DNA from: Guillardia theta CCMP2712
Taxonomy: Eukaryota > Cryptophyceae > Pyrenomonadales > Geminigeraceae
NCBI RefSeq assembly: GCF_000315625.1
Contig: NW_005434654.1
Location: forward strand, 838,862 to 902,861
DNA length: 64,000 nt
Direction of reading: 5' to 3'
Shown here piece after piece: positions 20,721-31,454 of the stretch. A program made the translations under genes and the position numbers. Every line of letters starts with the position of its first letter. Position 1 is the stretch's first letter. Under the pieces are notes generated by a model. It was not told the origin of the DNA. It saw only the letters and a program-made list of their open reading frames with translations, and did no database searches.

Positions 20721-22440
20721 TGGGAGGAGTGAAAACTGATACTCAAAATATGTGATAAATCTGCACAATCAATCAAACCTCTCAATGACGAAGTGAAAAA
20801 GTGAGACCGGGAATGCTCCAGTACGAACAAACTTGTAGCAAAGAAAGAGTTGCAACCGCCACAACCTAAGATCAGCATGTCATGACAAATTTCGTGCGAG
20901 AGCAACGTGAGGCTATCAAATGCCAAAAATGCGACAAACATGCGCTAAGTGGATGCAACGCAGAGTATTAACGACATCGCTCAAATGTGATGAAAATTAT
21001 TCGTTGACATGAAATGTACAAGAGCCCTCAAAATGCTTCTGCAACCTCGGTCTCTCATCTTCCAGAGTGCGTCGCATCTGGAACCTATCTCGCCTTCTGA
21101 CTCAATCTCTGTCTTTCATCATATCCTTGATCTACTTCTCATGCTTCAGATTAAGTTACACTGATCATTCTAACTTCTTGACATCCCATGCCCCCTGACC
21201 TCAACCTCTTCTCTCAGTTCTCGCGCTGGCTCATCAGCTCTTGTGGCCCTCCCCCGCGATCATTGCGCCAAAAATGGGCACCACCCCTATCTCCCTAGAA
21301 CATAAACCCTACCCCTCAGAGAATAGGCTCCCCCACTACAATCTTTCTCCCCACCCCTATGACCCTATGCATCTGTTACCCTACCCCCTTCTTCATAAAA
21401 AACATCTTTCATCCACCCTCTCCCCCATCGACCACCCCCCATCCCATCACCCGTACCCTCCATAGCTCTTCTATCCGCATGACCACCCCATGGCCAGTAG
21501 TGGTGACGTGACCTATTATTTTTGCTGTCGTACAGAAAATCTTAATTTCTACCCCACCCGCACATCCCCCACCCCCCTGCCTTCGGCAGACCCTCACGGA
21601 ACAGACCACCCCGCTGAGTGTTCCTCTGCATACTACCCCTCCATCAATACCCCCTTCGGACTGTTTTTTTCTACGTCCATGGAACCGTGGTTTAGTCTTG
21701 AATTAATCACCCCCACCCTCATGAAATTGGTCACGTTTCGTGGCGGACAGCTCCTGCTCCCAATCCTTTGACTACCCCTATAAGTCTCGATTTTCACCCC
21801 ACCCTTAGTACCAGATCACGTCCCTGCAAAGTCTCCTACCCCCTGATTCTAGAACCGATTCCATGCTATCCCCCGATTGTATCTACGACCCCCCGACGGC
21901 CCCCTGCGCAATCATTGTACCTCTCGTGTTGTTTTTAGGCAGGGGGTGAGGGGGTGCTTTGATGGTGGTAGTACCTAGTAGACCCATCATTTCCCTAATA
22001 CTTTGTATAATGGAATGGGGGTAGGGGTTATCAGCTTGTCTAAACCACCCTTCATCTTGAAACCACCCCCACGGGCGACTCAGAATCAACTTTCACCTCG
22101 ATTTTGCCGGAATTCCAGAGCTCCTGTTGACCCTCTACCCACCCCCAATATGCTCGTATCGGCCAACACTGTGGAGAACCAGGACCTGGCAACCCCACCT
22201 TCATGGAGCCCTTTTACTGTTCATTGGTGAAAGCAAGAAGTCGTGATCTTACGGCTTCTGGGGCTCACAATGGACAACCCACCCCATCCAGAGTGTCCAC
22301 ACTGATCTGCTCAAATACGTACTGAGACGGGAAGGTAACCCCTACCCCCTATCCATCGGAGCTTCCACCGGGTCCTTGAAAAGACCCGGGGTTTTGCATG
22401 TTCATTGTCGGTCATGTTGAACACCTTTCAGTCGTCATCA
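20721..22440. promoter_or_regulatory. Long divergent intergenic region with CCCTACCCC tracts
   Basis: Between the RING/SPX gene (minus) and the WDR37 gene (plus). From about 21270 to 22350 it is full of cacccctat, ccctacccc, cccccacccc and acccctaccccct strings. The open frames over it are proline-rich artefacts of that composition. No gene is supported. Confidence 0.5.
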
Positions 22441-22446
22441 CGTCAC

Positions 22447-22478
22447 GAGCGCCGGCCGGGCCCCGGGCCCGGACGATG
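22447..22478. repeat. GC-rich dispersed element, short copy
   Basis: gcgccggccgggccccgggc, a short block of the same composition as the longer GC-rich elements. Confidence 0.4.
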
Positions 22479-22675
22479 TTCCGAAGTACGCCCTGTAGCA
22501 CTCAAGCTCATTATCTGATTAGGAGAATCAGCCACAAAATCAACTTTCTCGTGTGTTTTACAAAAGCAAGAATGCGAGTTGTTGAAACTGGGAAGGGGAC
22601 TTTGCGACTCATACCCCCCGCCAACCCCAGAAATGCTCTGCAGAAATGTAGTTGCTGCGAGGAGATGCGGGCGAT

Positions 22676-22716
22676 GGATGGAGGGAGGGAGGGAGGAGGG
22701 AGGGAGGGAGGAGGTA
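22676..22716. repeat. GGAG/GGGA simple repeat
   Basis: Tandem gggagggagg units about 40 bp long, in the upstream region of the WDR37 gene. Confidence 0.7.
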
Positions 22717-22958
22717 CAGGATGGGGGAGGAAACGATCAGTGAGAGTTGATGTGAGTCCTGATGGCATGATTTTGTATCTAGTAAACAGATGATCTCGAC
22801 AAATAGGGAAAGGGAGATGCGAACAAAGAGATAAGCAGCGAAAAGATGCTTCAAGGACAGTAGAGCGTCAAGCGAAAACGCCGGGACCGAGAATGAAACT
22901 GTGGAAGGAGGAAGGGGAAGCTGTTGGAAGCGAGGACCATGCTTGCATTTGATATGAC

Positions 22959-24958
22959 ATGGCTTCAATGATGTACCCCTATAATGGAGTCTGTGATGCA
23001 GGCCCTCGTCTTCGGAGCATGGCGACGACGCAACAAGGGATGATCTCGAGTGCGAGCAAGATCTCTGAGCAGGTTGCAGTCCTTCTGTCCTTCCTTGGTT
23101 GTCCTGTCCACTCACAGCCAGCAGGTTCCCCTCCACCTGGTCAACCTGAGGAGTCTCTTCTCACAGATTGAGCGGGAGTTTGAACTGCTGTTCCTGTATG
23201 CCCTCCACTTGTCTCCTCAGCGCATGCTTGACTCCGGGGACACAGGGAAAACGCTCGATTGAAGACTCAGCTAAACAGCAAGGAGCCCTCCCACTCGCCC
23301 CTCTCCAGGGGCTGGGCTGAGGACAGCAGGAGTGAATCGGGAACAGATTCGCCGCTAGAAGCATCCCTCCACCAGAGGAGCAGCATGCCTGGGGACCATT
23401 CGCCAGCGTCAGAGAAGCACGGGGATGCGGAAGACTCGCCCTCCTCCTTTGTCGACCTGTCCCATCGGAGGCCCCAGCCGCAGCTGAGCTTCGAGGAGCT
23501 CGACAAGATCATGAATGCCAAGTGAGGCTGCGAGTCCCTGAGGGTGGCGATTGATGCTGTACATGCAGGAGGGACGAGAGGAACGACAAGACTGCATCGC
23601 CTGCTCGAGCTCAATCTCCTCCTAAGGGCACGAGTGGTGGGTCACAGAGGTGGAAGGGAGGGCATCCGAACAAGCCAGCGGCGCCTCCTGGCGAGGCCCA
23701 ACAGGGGACGCTGCAGGCAGCGGCTTCATCGCGCGCGAGCCCAACGGCTGGGGCCCTGGGGGGAAAGGAGTCGATCGGGGAGAAGATCAAGTCTCGAGGA
23801 CTGAAGTTCATGTCCAACGCTGTGGGAAGGTTCAAAGACTCGTCGATAGCGGTGACACGGGTCTTTCGTCAGGGGAACGATGATGAAGCTGTAGAGTGGA
23901 AGATGGTGGGGCAGCTGAAGGGGCACACAGATGGGGTCTGGAGTTTGACGTCAAGCTCGTGGGGAGGAAGAGGCGATGGCCTGCTGGTGAGTGCGTCGGC
24001 TGACAAGAGCGCGAAGGTTTGGTCTGCAGCCAACTACCAGGAGTTGTTCACTTTGAACGGGCATAAAGGCTCTGTCAACTCGGCCAAGTTTCACAGGACT
24101 GAGAGGATACTCTGCACAGCCTCGGGGGACCGGAGTTGCTGTGGTGTGTGCTTTGCTTTGAGCCTTGATCTTGTTGCATTCAGTGACATCTCACCCTTGT
24201 TCGCAGTTTGGAAGTTGCCTGCCCTGGACAACTTGGGCGGGGACAAGGAGGAAGGGCGGAGGAGCGACGTCAGGCGCCAGTCCCTCAAGGCCAGCCTGAC
24301 GCTCTGGGGACACTCGGACGTGGTGAGCAGCGCAGCATGGATAGCGCTCTCTGACAGCATCGCAACGTCATCATGGGACAAGACGGTCAAGATCTTCGAC
24401 GCGTCCGGCGCCAGCAGCAAGCCGTTGAGGACGCTGATGGGGCATGACGGGCCGCTGACGAGCATCGCCGGATCGCCCGACAGCCATCTCCTCCTCTCCT
24501 CATCGCGAGACTGCACGGCTCGACTGTGGGACGCGAGAAGCAGCTCGCACCTGGTACACGTCTTCCAAGGTCACTCCAACACCGTCACCTCCGTCCAGCT
24601 GTCGCATGACGGGAACTTGGCGGTCACAGCGAGCGACGACTGCACAGTGAGGCTGTGGGACCTCAAGGCGCGGCAGACGCCGCTGATGATGGTCAAGTGC
24701 GGCAGGAACAGCGTCAAGTCCATCAGCTTCGCCCAGAGGTCAGGTATGATCTCTGCCGTGCTGAGCAACGGGACCGCACGGGTCTACAACATCGAGGGCG
24801 TCAAGGTCGGGGTCCTCAAGGGCTCCCCCGAGGAGGGCACGACTCGCAGCAAGAACCCCAAGTACCTGGCATGCACGACGTGGGGCAGGGAGGAGGAAGC
24901 GATCTTTACGGCCGGTTTTGATCCCTGCCACATCGATTGCTGGAAGATGCTGCCGTAG
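22959..24958 (+). CDS. WDR37-like WD40-repeat protein
   Basis: Exons 22959-23072, 23125-23195, 23246-23521, 23569-24143 and 24207-24958 join in phase to 595 residues; a second in-frame ATG at 23019 is also possible. The N-terminal helix LRSLFSQIEREFELLFLENARL matches the conserved helix of animal WDR37. A Ser/Pro/Gly-rich linker follows, then about seven WD repeats (GHTDGVWSL...KVWSA, GHKGSVNSAKF..., WGHSDVVSSAAWI...VKIFDA, GHDGPLTSIAG...ARLWDA, GHSNTVTSVQL...VRLWDL). The C-terminus FTAGFDPCHIDCWKM matches the WDR37 ending. Animal WDR37 partners with PACS proteins in ion and calcium handling; the role in an alga is unknown. Confidence 0.85.
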
Positions 24959-25341
24959 AGAAGGGGCGGGTCGGTCCCCCTGGTCGATTCTGAGCTGACG
25001 ACGGGGATATTACCGTCGTCTTCCACTTCCTGTTGTGCTCTCTTGTTAAGAATTCCCTTGCTGCTGTCTTGCTTATATTGTTCTATTAAACATTACAAAG
25101 TCTGCATGCGCTGCTGAAACAGACTTGGCTCCGCCTTATTCTTCGTCCCTCCCCTTAATCTCACCCTCTCCCTCCTCCGCCCGCCTCCGTCTCCTCCCCC
25201 TCCCTTGCTAGTCCTGCCCGTCTCCCCCCTTCCGTCCCCTCCCGCACTCCCGTACACCTCATGGATTCTTTTATTAGACCTCCGGCCCCTTTTCGCTCCC
25301 CTGTCCCCCGATCGGCCTCGCCAACAGGGCCGGCGGTCGTT
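24959..25341. other. Intergenic region
   Basis: 3' flank of the WDR37 gene (contains attaaacattacaaag) followed by pyrimidine-rich DNA leading to the next start codon. No gene seen. Confidence 0.5.
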
Positions 25342-25940
25342 ATGGCAGACAGAGGAGGAGGAGAAGGAGGAGGAGGAGAGGAGAACACTGCTCCTCGGAG
25401 GTCGCAGAGTGTGATAGCAGAGACATGCGGGAAGGAGCTGGAGGACTTCCTCAACTGCTCCTGCCATGTCCCTGAGAGGTTCTGACGATGACGATGGTGA
25501 TGTCCGAGATTGTGAGATTTCTTCGCAGCTCGGAGCAGAGGAGGTTGTGCTCGAAGCTCATGTGCAAAGGTGAGGAAAGCAGAGCACGTCGATGGACAAG
25601 AGGAGGGGAAGAGGAGGGAGATGAGGGGAGGGAGAGGATGGCGAGGAACATGGTAGGGGAGGGAAGAGAAGAGGAAAGCCGGGGAGGAGAGAGGGGAAGT
25701 GAAGGAAGGAAGGGATAAGTCTTGTTGGCTCAGAGTTGGAGAAGGGAATTCGAGAATGCACGGCGAAGAACTTGAGGGACGCGCTGCAGGAGGTGCGAGA
25801 GCGAGGTTGGGATGCTGGCAGGTAACCGGGCTGCATGCAGGTTGAGGGAGCTTGTACGAACGAGCTGGATGCGTTTGTGGGTGGAGGAAAGCAGGAGGGA
25901 GGGAGCTGACAGGGATGGCTCAGGTCAGGTGCTACGCTAG
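25342..25940 (+). CDS. Small Cys-rich hypothetical protein
   Basis: Exons 25342-25478, 25529-25569, 25734-25821 and 25841-25940 join in phase to 121 residues. A Gly/Glu-rich start is followed by ETCGKELEDFLNCSC and LCSKLMCKELEKGIREC, giving six Cys within about 45 residues on helical segments, somewhat like twin-Cys mitochondrial intermembrane-space proteins. The spacing does not match the usual CX9C pairs, so no family is assigned. It lies in tandem downstream of the WDR37 gene. Confidence 0.5.
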
Positions 25941-26250
25941 TACCACCAAGGACGGCTCGTCGGCCCTGTGCAGCGACATGCGCACAGCGCTCAGCGTGAG
26001 TGCCTCGTGCAGGAGGGAGACTGGCCGCTCCTCTTCCTCCCTCCTGAGCTCTCCTCCCCGCTCTGATCGCCTCCCTCCCCTTATTCCCTTCGTCCTCTCA
26101 TCGTCCTCCCCGTTAGGTCTGCGCCACTCGGGTGCTGGGTCCTCGTTCTCCTCTCTTCACTCAAGGGCTCGGTAGACGTCTTCCTGCCCCTCCTCGCATG
26201 CTGACGCGCAGCCTCTGCAGACCATCCAGCGTCCCTCGTGCAGTATCGCA
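25941..26250. other. Intergenic, no supported gene
   Basis: C/T-rich sequence with short frames on both strands. None has splice or family support. Confidence 0.35.
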
Positions 26251-26253
26251 TCG

Positions 26254-29200
26254 CTACCGGCCAGACGATCCTGGACTGATGAGACGGGCCGGCGCAGTCT
26301 CGAGCCGCTCGAGTTCTCCTGCTGAGGAGGAGAAGAAGAGAGCAAGGTCGAGGACGGGCGCCAGTTGCTCGTCTGTCCTCGTCGTCCCCTGGATCAAACA
26401 TCCAACATCCGTAGGAATAGACGTGTGCTCGAGGACGGTGTGGTCGTAAGAGATGCGGAAATGAAGGCAGGGCTGACAAGCACCTCTGTCAGCAGACACA
26501 TCCTCCCTGGGAGAGCTGGCGTACCTGACCCTCGCATAGCTCACCATGAAGGAGGTTGAGGTAGAGAATTTTCCAGCGGATCTCTCCTGCTGTCCGCTGG
26601 TGCTCAATCTTGACAAGCTCTTGTACGGGCACATCGAGCTCGTGGAAGACGATGCGCAGCACCTGAAACGCTGACGTCAGCTGTGACATTGACAACCAAA
26701 CGACTACTTTGTCCACAGGAGCGACAAACTCCTTAAGGGAGTTCTCGAGGATGTACGAGGCCCCATCAACAGGGACAATCCACTGACAAAGAGATCAGGG
26801 GGGGAGAAACGTAGGAAACAAATCTCCTCACAGATTTCAGACCTAGAGCTTTGACTGTTAGGTGACTTGACATGATAGTTCCCTCCCCCTTCCCCACCAG
26901 AGCTACTCAAAGTTGCGTCACACAACGTAAACATGCGGAGATCTTCGAGCCCGACCCGGACATACTTCGATCATGGTGGTGCCACGGCGGGCAAAGACTG
27001 CTGAGTACACCTGCGAGCACGGTCTCCACCATGAAGGGCAAGTGGAGGAGAGTTGTTACGTGTGTGCCATGAGGAGTCACGATGATTGAAGCCTGACTGA
27101 CTGCCGCTGCGACTTGAAGCAGAGAGTGGCTCCTCTGCTCGCTCTGTATGACCTCGATCCTACCCGTCGATGATGGCATCTGTCGAACCCGAAAATCCTC
27201 AGGAGGTGAGACCGGCAGACGCATTTCAGCAACCTTTCTAGCAAGGACTTGAGCTGCCCATTGAAGTGACTGAGCGAGCTCTTTGCTGTTGAGCATGCAC
27301 CTGCTCCTCTTCCTGCAACTTTCTAGAGTCCCTCTGCTCATTCAAGCCTCAATCAACCTCTCGTACAGATGTAGACTCCCCTTACCGCACGAAGAGAACG
27401 ATGCTGGGCCAGCCACTGTGCATCCTCCTCGAAGAGGAGTGAGCCTCGGCATACGAATCGTCCTGGTAGCAGAGCTCGCATGTCGCATCGCCAGTAGAAG
27501 GCAAACGCAGCGAGTCAAAAGCTCTGCACAGGTCACGGTGCTGATTCCTGTGCCACATGGGAGACTCGATGGTGTGGAAAAGCCTTCGAAGCAGCAGCGA
27601 GAAATCCTTCTGTAATCCCTTTAGTGAGGATGGGAAACGTTTTCCTTCACAAGTCACCTGCACCAGCCTCAACGCATGTGGGATGGTGACACCGATTTCA
27701 GGAAACTGCTCAAGCTGAGATCAGCTGCATGTTTTCAGTGAGCGAGAGAAATCGAACAGAGGGGTAAGTATCGCTGATCAGGAGCTCCTTCACCATGAAG
27801 TAGTGCGAACATTCTCTTCCATTTCCTCTGCACCCGCGTCAGCAGCAGTTGAAAGCACCACTGCCTTGTATTGCGAGACCTGAGGCAGTTGGAATCCATG
27901 AAATAAAGCCTGGCAAGAATGTCACCGCAAGCAATGTCGATGTGAGAAAGACCTTTCGGAGAAATCCAGATCTTCTCCCAGCAGCGATCGGATGAGAGGC
28001 AGGATGTTCGGTTGCGAGTTTGACTCCATGATCACACTACCAACAGTCAGCTGGCAACAGCCTCCATGCAGAATCTCAACGTACTCGAACTCAGTCCCGG
28101 CAGGTAAAGCGTGCACAGTGAAAGCGAGCTTGTAGACCAGGTCCTGTATGAAATGAGCCCAAAACCAGCCGAACCTGCGAACAAGCAGAAGAGCTCTAAC
28201 ACCATGGTCAGCTGCAAACTCGGCTCAAGATGTATTTCACCTTTCTACTGGAACAACTGGAACATCGGTGACAGCACTCTCACTCCAATCGCATCCATGA
28301 GGTACTGGAGGATACCACTGGTGGCGCCCGAAGGCTGTGATCGGAGGCTCAACCCCGTTACAGCTCACTCCATCGGCTACAACCATGTAGTTGTGCAGGC
28401 AGACCAAGAACATCCCTTGCAGTGAGAGCTCTTGGGGGAGCATGGCTTGGCGGTAACGGGTGAGAAACAAGCACACAGAAAAATGAAGCTTTTGCAAACC
28501 TCCAGGTATTCGCTCATCGAGCAAGGAACAGTCTTCTTGCAAACAAAGAGTCGAATCGAACACTCTTTCGGACTCTTGAAACTCAACCTGAAAACAGCAT
28601 TCAGTCATGACTTGCAACCGTCAAGGCACCTTGGCAATCAACAGCCCAGAGCGGTTGATGAAGTCCTGGTGGTCCACAAGGCTCGAGAGATTGATATTGT
28701 TCCCGATGAGCGACGTTTCCAACACTTTCTTTCTGCTCGGACCTTTGCATACATGCAGACTTTCCGTGGATTGAGAAGCTCGAATCAAGACGTCAGCCAT
28801 TTTGCTTTCCAGACTCAAATGTTCACAGACAGACGCATGAGCGTTTTGAACGATCTGCAGCCTCGCGCCCTCATCCTGCAAGTAGTGATCAACCAAGCCT
28901 TCAAGGCTAAGGAGCGAATCAGATTTGAACTTGATCACTTCAGAGCCGTTGACAAGATCTAAATCAAGCCCCTCCACCTCGTTGCACATCACAAACGCTC
29001 CCATTGCCAAAGCCTTGTACACCTGATACATCCCTCCTCCTCTGCAGCGAGGAGTATCATCCTGTGACTCGGTGTTGCTCTCGAGGATGATGATGACAAT
29101 CTTTGACTGTAAATACAATGACTTGAGTTCTTCTTCGATCAACCAGTCGCCTTGCAGTCGAAATCTGATCTGACTCTTTGATTTGAGAAAGGAATACAAT

Positions 29201-29862
29201 GCACACACCAGAGTACGACTCTGTCGTTGACTTCGGCAGCTTTCTTCTTCAAAATATGGGAAGTAAACAAGGATGTCATAAGAATATTCCGTATGAACGA
29301 GATGCTCTTCGTTATGGAGCATGTTCGCGCATAAAGTGCTGCTAACATAACGTCCAAACCACTCAGGAGAGGAACCGAGTCTGAGCGACTCTTCAACCTC
29401 TGCATCCCAAAAATCCACAAGAAGTTGATCGAAGTGCAAGGGAGGCCAGTCAGAGGTCAAGTTCTGAACCGTGCGATGGAAATCAAACAGCACTGATACC
29501 GTATGAACCCCACGCGCCCTGCACTCCTGCACAACTCGGAGCATATCTTTCGGAGCATGCCTTCCGGGAGAGTAGAAGAGGATGCTAGGGCTGAAGTTGT
29601 GTATGTGAGCTAAGATGTCTTTGACATCAACTTCATCCTCCTGCAAGACCATCACCTCCTCTACCAGCGAGATGCGATCGAGGCCGTTGACCCAGCTCAC
29701 ATCCGGCGCCTCATGGCAGAGGCAGTCGCCAATCCAGATCACTCGGATCAGGGAGCCGAAGGGAACTCCCGTGCCGCTCGAGAGGCCATGGGAGGATCTC
29801 CCTTGTACATTGAGAGCACATGATACCAGGACTGATACGACCAACCCCCCCCAGCTCCGCAT
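26254..29862 (-). CDS. Secretory-pathway glycosyltransferase fusion (CgeB-like GT + GT61-like GT)
   Basis: The first exon (28625-29862) starts with a signal peptide or anchor (LVVSVLVSCALNVQG) and encodes about 410 residues. Its C-terminal part GGGMYQVYKALAMGAFVMCN...GLDLDLVNGSEVIKF resembles the Glyco_trans_1_2/CgeB nucleotide-sugar site. It joins in phase to VEFQESERVFD and further exons (LSLQGMFLVCLHNYMV; FGWFWAHFIQDLVYKLAF). Later exons carry GT61 blocks: PSIVLFVR then RCMLNSKELAQSL, SQASIIVTPHGTHVTTLLHL and TTMIEVCPGRA. GT61 enzymes include plant xylosyl- and animal O-GlcNAc transferases of the secretory pathway. The join near 27725 is not resolved, and a 13-nt GT...AG string at 26998-27010 breaks the frame in the GT61 core. 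Exons after 26918, for example 26730-26785 (WIVPVDGASYILENSLKEF), are plausible. Confidence 0.6.
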
Positions 29863-31454
29863 CCTCCCTCGTTGCTACGCCATTCCTTGATAACCCCCGT
29901 GTATCCGTACGTACCCCATCTTTTCATGGGTCAGGGACCGGTGGTCACCCCACAAACTTACCCGGGTGCAGAGGCATGCAGCAGACAAACGCAAACAACC
30001 GATGAATGTATGGATCGTTCGATGTGAAAGTGAGTAGAATGACAAGGTTGTTGAGGAAGAGTGCTGGAGACTGTGCGGAGAAGTATAGGAGAGGTCGGGA
30101 GGAAAGGATGAGAGAAGAGTGGAAGAGCAGAGGAGGAAAGGAGGAAGAGTGGAGGAAGGAGCACGAGAGCACGAGAGCATGACAGCACGAGAGCATGACA
30201 GCACGAGAGCATGACAGCACGAGAGGACCATCGCGAGCAAGGGGGCAGAGGGGGTTCATTTTGCTGGTTGGCCGCTCACAACTCACAGGGTTCTGGCACT
30301 TTGCCGGGACGATGGAAGGTAGAGCATCGAGTTGTTTCAGGATGAGGCGAATCTGTTGTACAACCTTGGATAACAAGATAGAAAATGGAATAATCAGGAG
30401 CTGTGTTTACTGGAACACAACAAATAAAAGCACGCTACTTGCTACTGCTGCTCTCTTGGAAGTGAAACTCTACCATGTGGTCCGGGGTACCAGAGAATTG
30501 TACGAATGAAAGTAACATAGTCACAGACAAGGACAGGATGGGAGATCGAAAAGCACTAGATGGTTTTCTCTGAAATGCTAAGGAAAGATGGCGGGAGAGG
30601 CAGACTGTAGCAAGCCTGAGATAGGGCACTCGTGGCACTGCTGATTGAAAGCCTCAAACATTTTTTACATTCAGGGAAGATAGCCTTGCACTGGTGTACA
30701 ACTGGTATCTGCTAGAAGATTTGCACGTCGAGACATGGTTTTCTTTCCATAAGCTGCTTCTCGTGTATCTTGCCTGTAGCCTTCATCAGAAGACTTGACT
30801 CTGTCCCTCCCCCGCTCCTGCGTCTTCTCCCCTCCCCTCCCCTCCCTCCCCTCCCCTCCCCTCCCCTTGTTCACTTTTCCCCTCCCCTCCCCTCACTCCC
30901 CTCCCCTCGTTCACTTCTCCTCTTCCCTTTCCTTCCCTCTCGGCTCGCTCCCCGTCTCCATTGCTCTGGGGGCAGTCCCTGTTTCCTCACCTTCGACGTT
31001 CTCGTCGATTCTGATGGTATACAAGTTTAGGTACCTTTGACAAGACTACCCCAGTCGTACCCACCACCACCCCTACCACACCGAGAAAAAAAAAAAAAGA
31101 ATAACCAGTGGTACGCTATAGCCCTGCATTCTTGCCCTACCTTCTATTCCTCGAACTTCACCCCTCACCCCCCCTCATGCCCACCGTGAACCCTGGTCAT
31201 CTCCCTGGTCATATTACCCCTGTCCGTAACGGCCCCCTTTATCCCCCCTTGAATCACCCCCACCTTCTAGCGCAAACTATTCCTCCATTATGGTTTACAC
31301 CCCACACTACCCTACCCCATACGCAAGCTGTCATCATGTCGGTCGTAGTGAGTCCTAGGGGGCGTGCATAGTGCATACAAAAGCCAGGGTAGGTGATGTC
31401 CAAACTGAGGAAGAAGGGGGTAGGGGGTGGGAGGTCACAGACTACTGGGGAAGG
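29863..31454. promoter_or_regulatory. Divergent intergenic region with tandem repeats and CCCTACCCC tracts
   Basis: Separates the glycosyltransferase gene (minus) from the antiporter gene (plus). It includes a 16-bp tandem repeat (gagcatgacagcacga, three units, about 30176-30223), a ccctcccct tract at about 30826-30910, and C-rich tracts at 31045-31340 (taccacaccgag, cactaccctacccc) followed by agggggtaggggg at about 31407. No gene supported. Confidence 0.5.

Noticed and set aside
21241-21771. Pro/His-rich small proteins in the C-rich intergenic region
   Set aside because: The frames simply reflect CCCTACCCC composition, and there are no splice sites or recognisable motifs.
31371-31454. N-terminal extension of the antiporter starting at GTG
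   Set aside because: It begins with a non-ATG codon in a G-rich tract. The ATG at 31455 directly precedes the first membrane helix.
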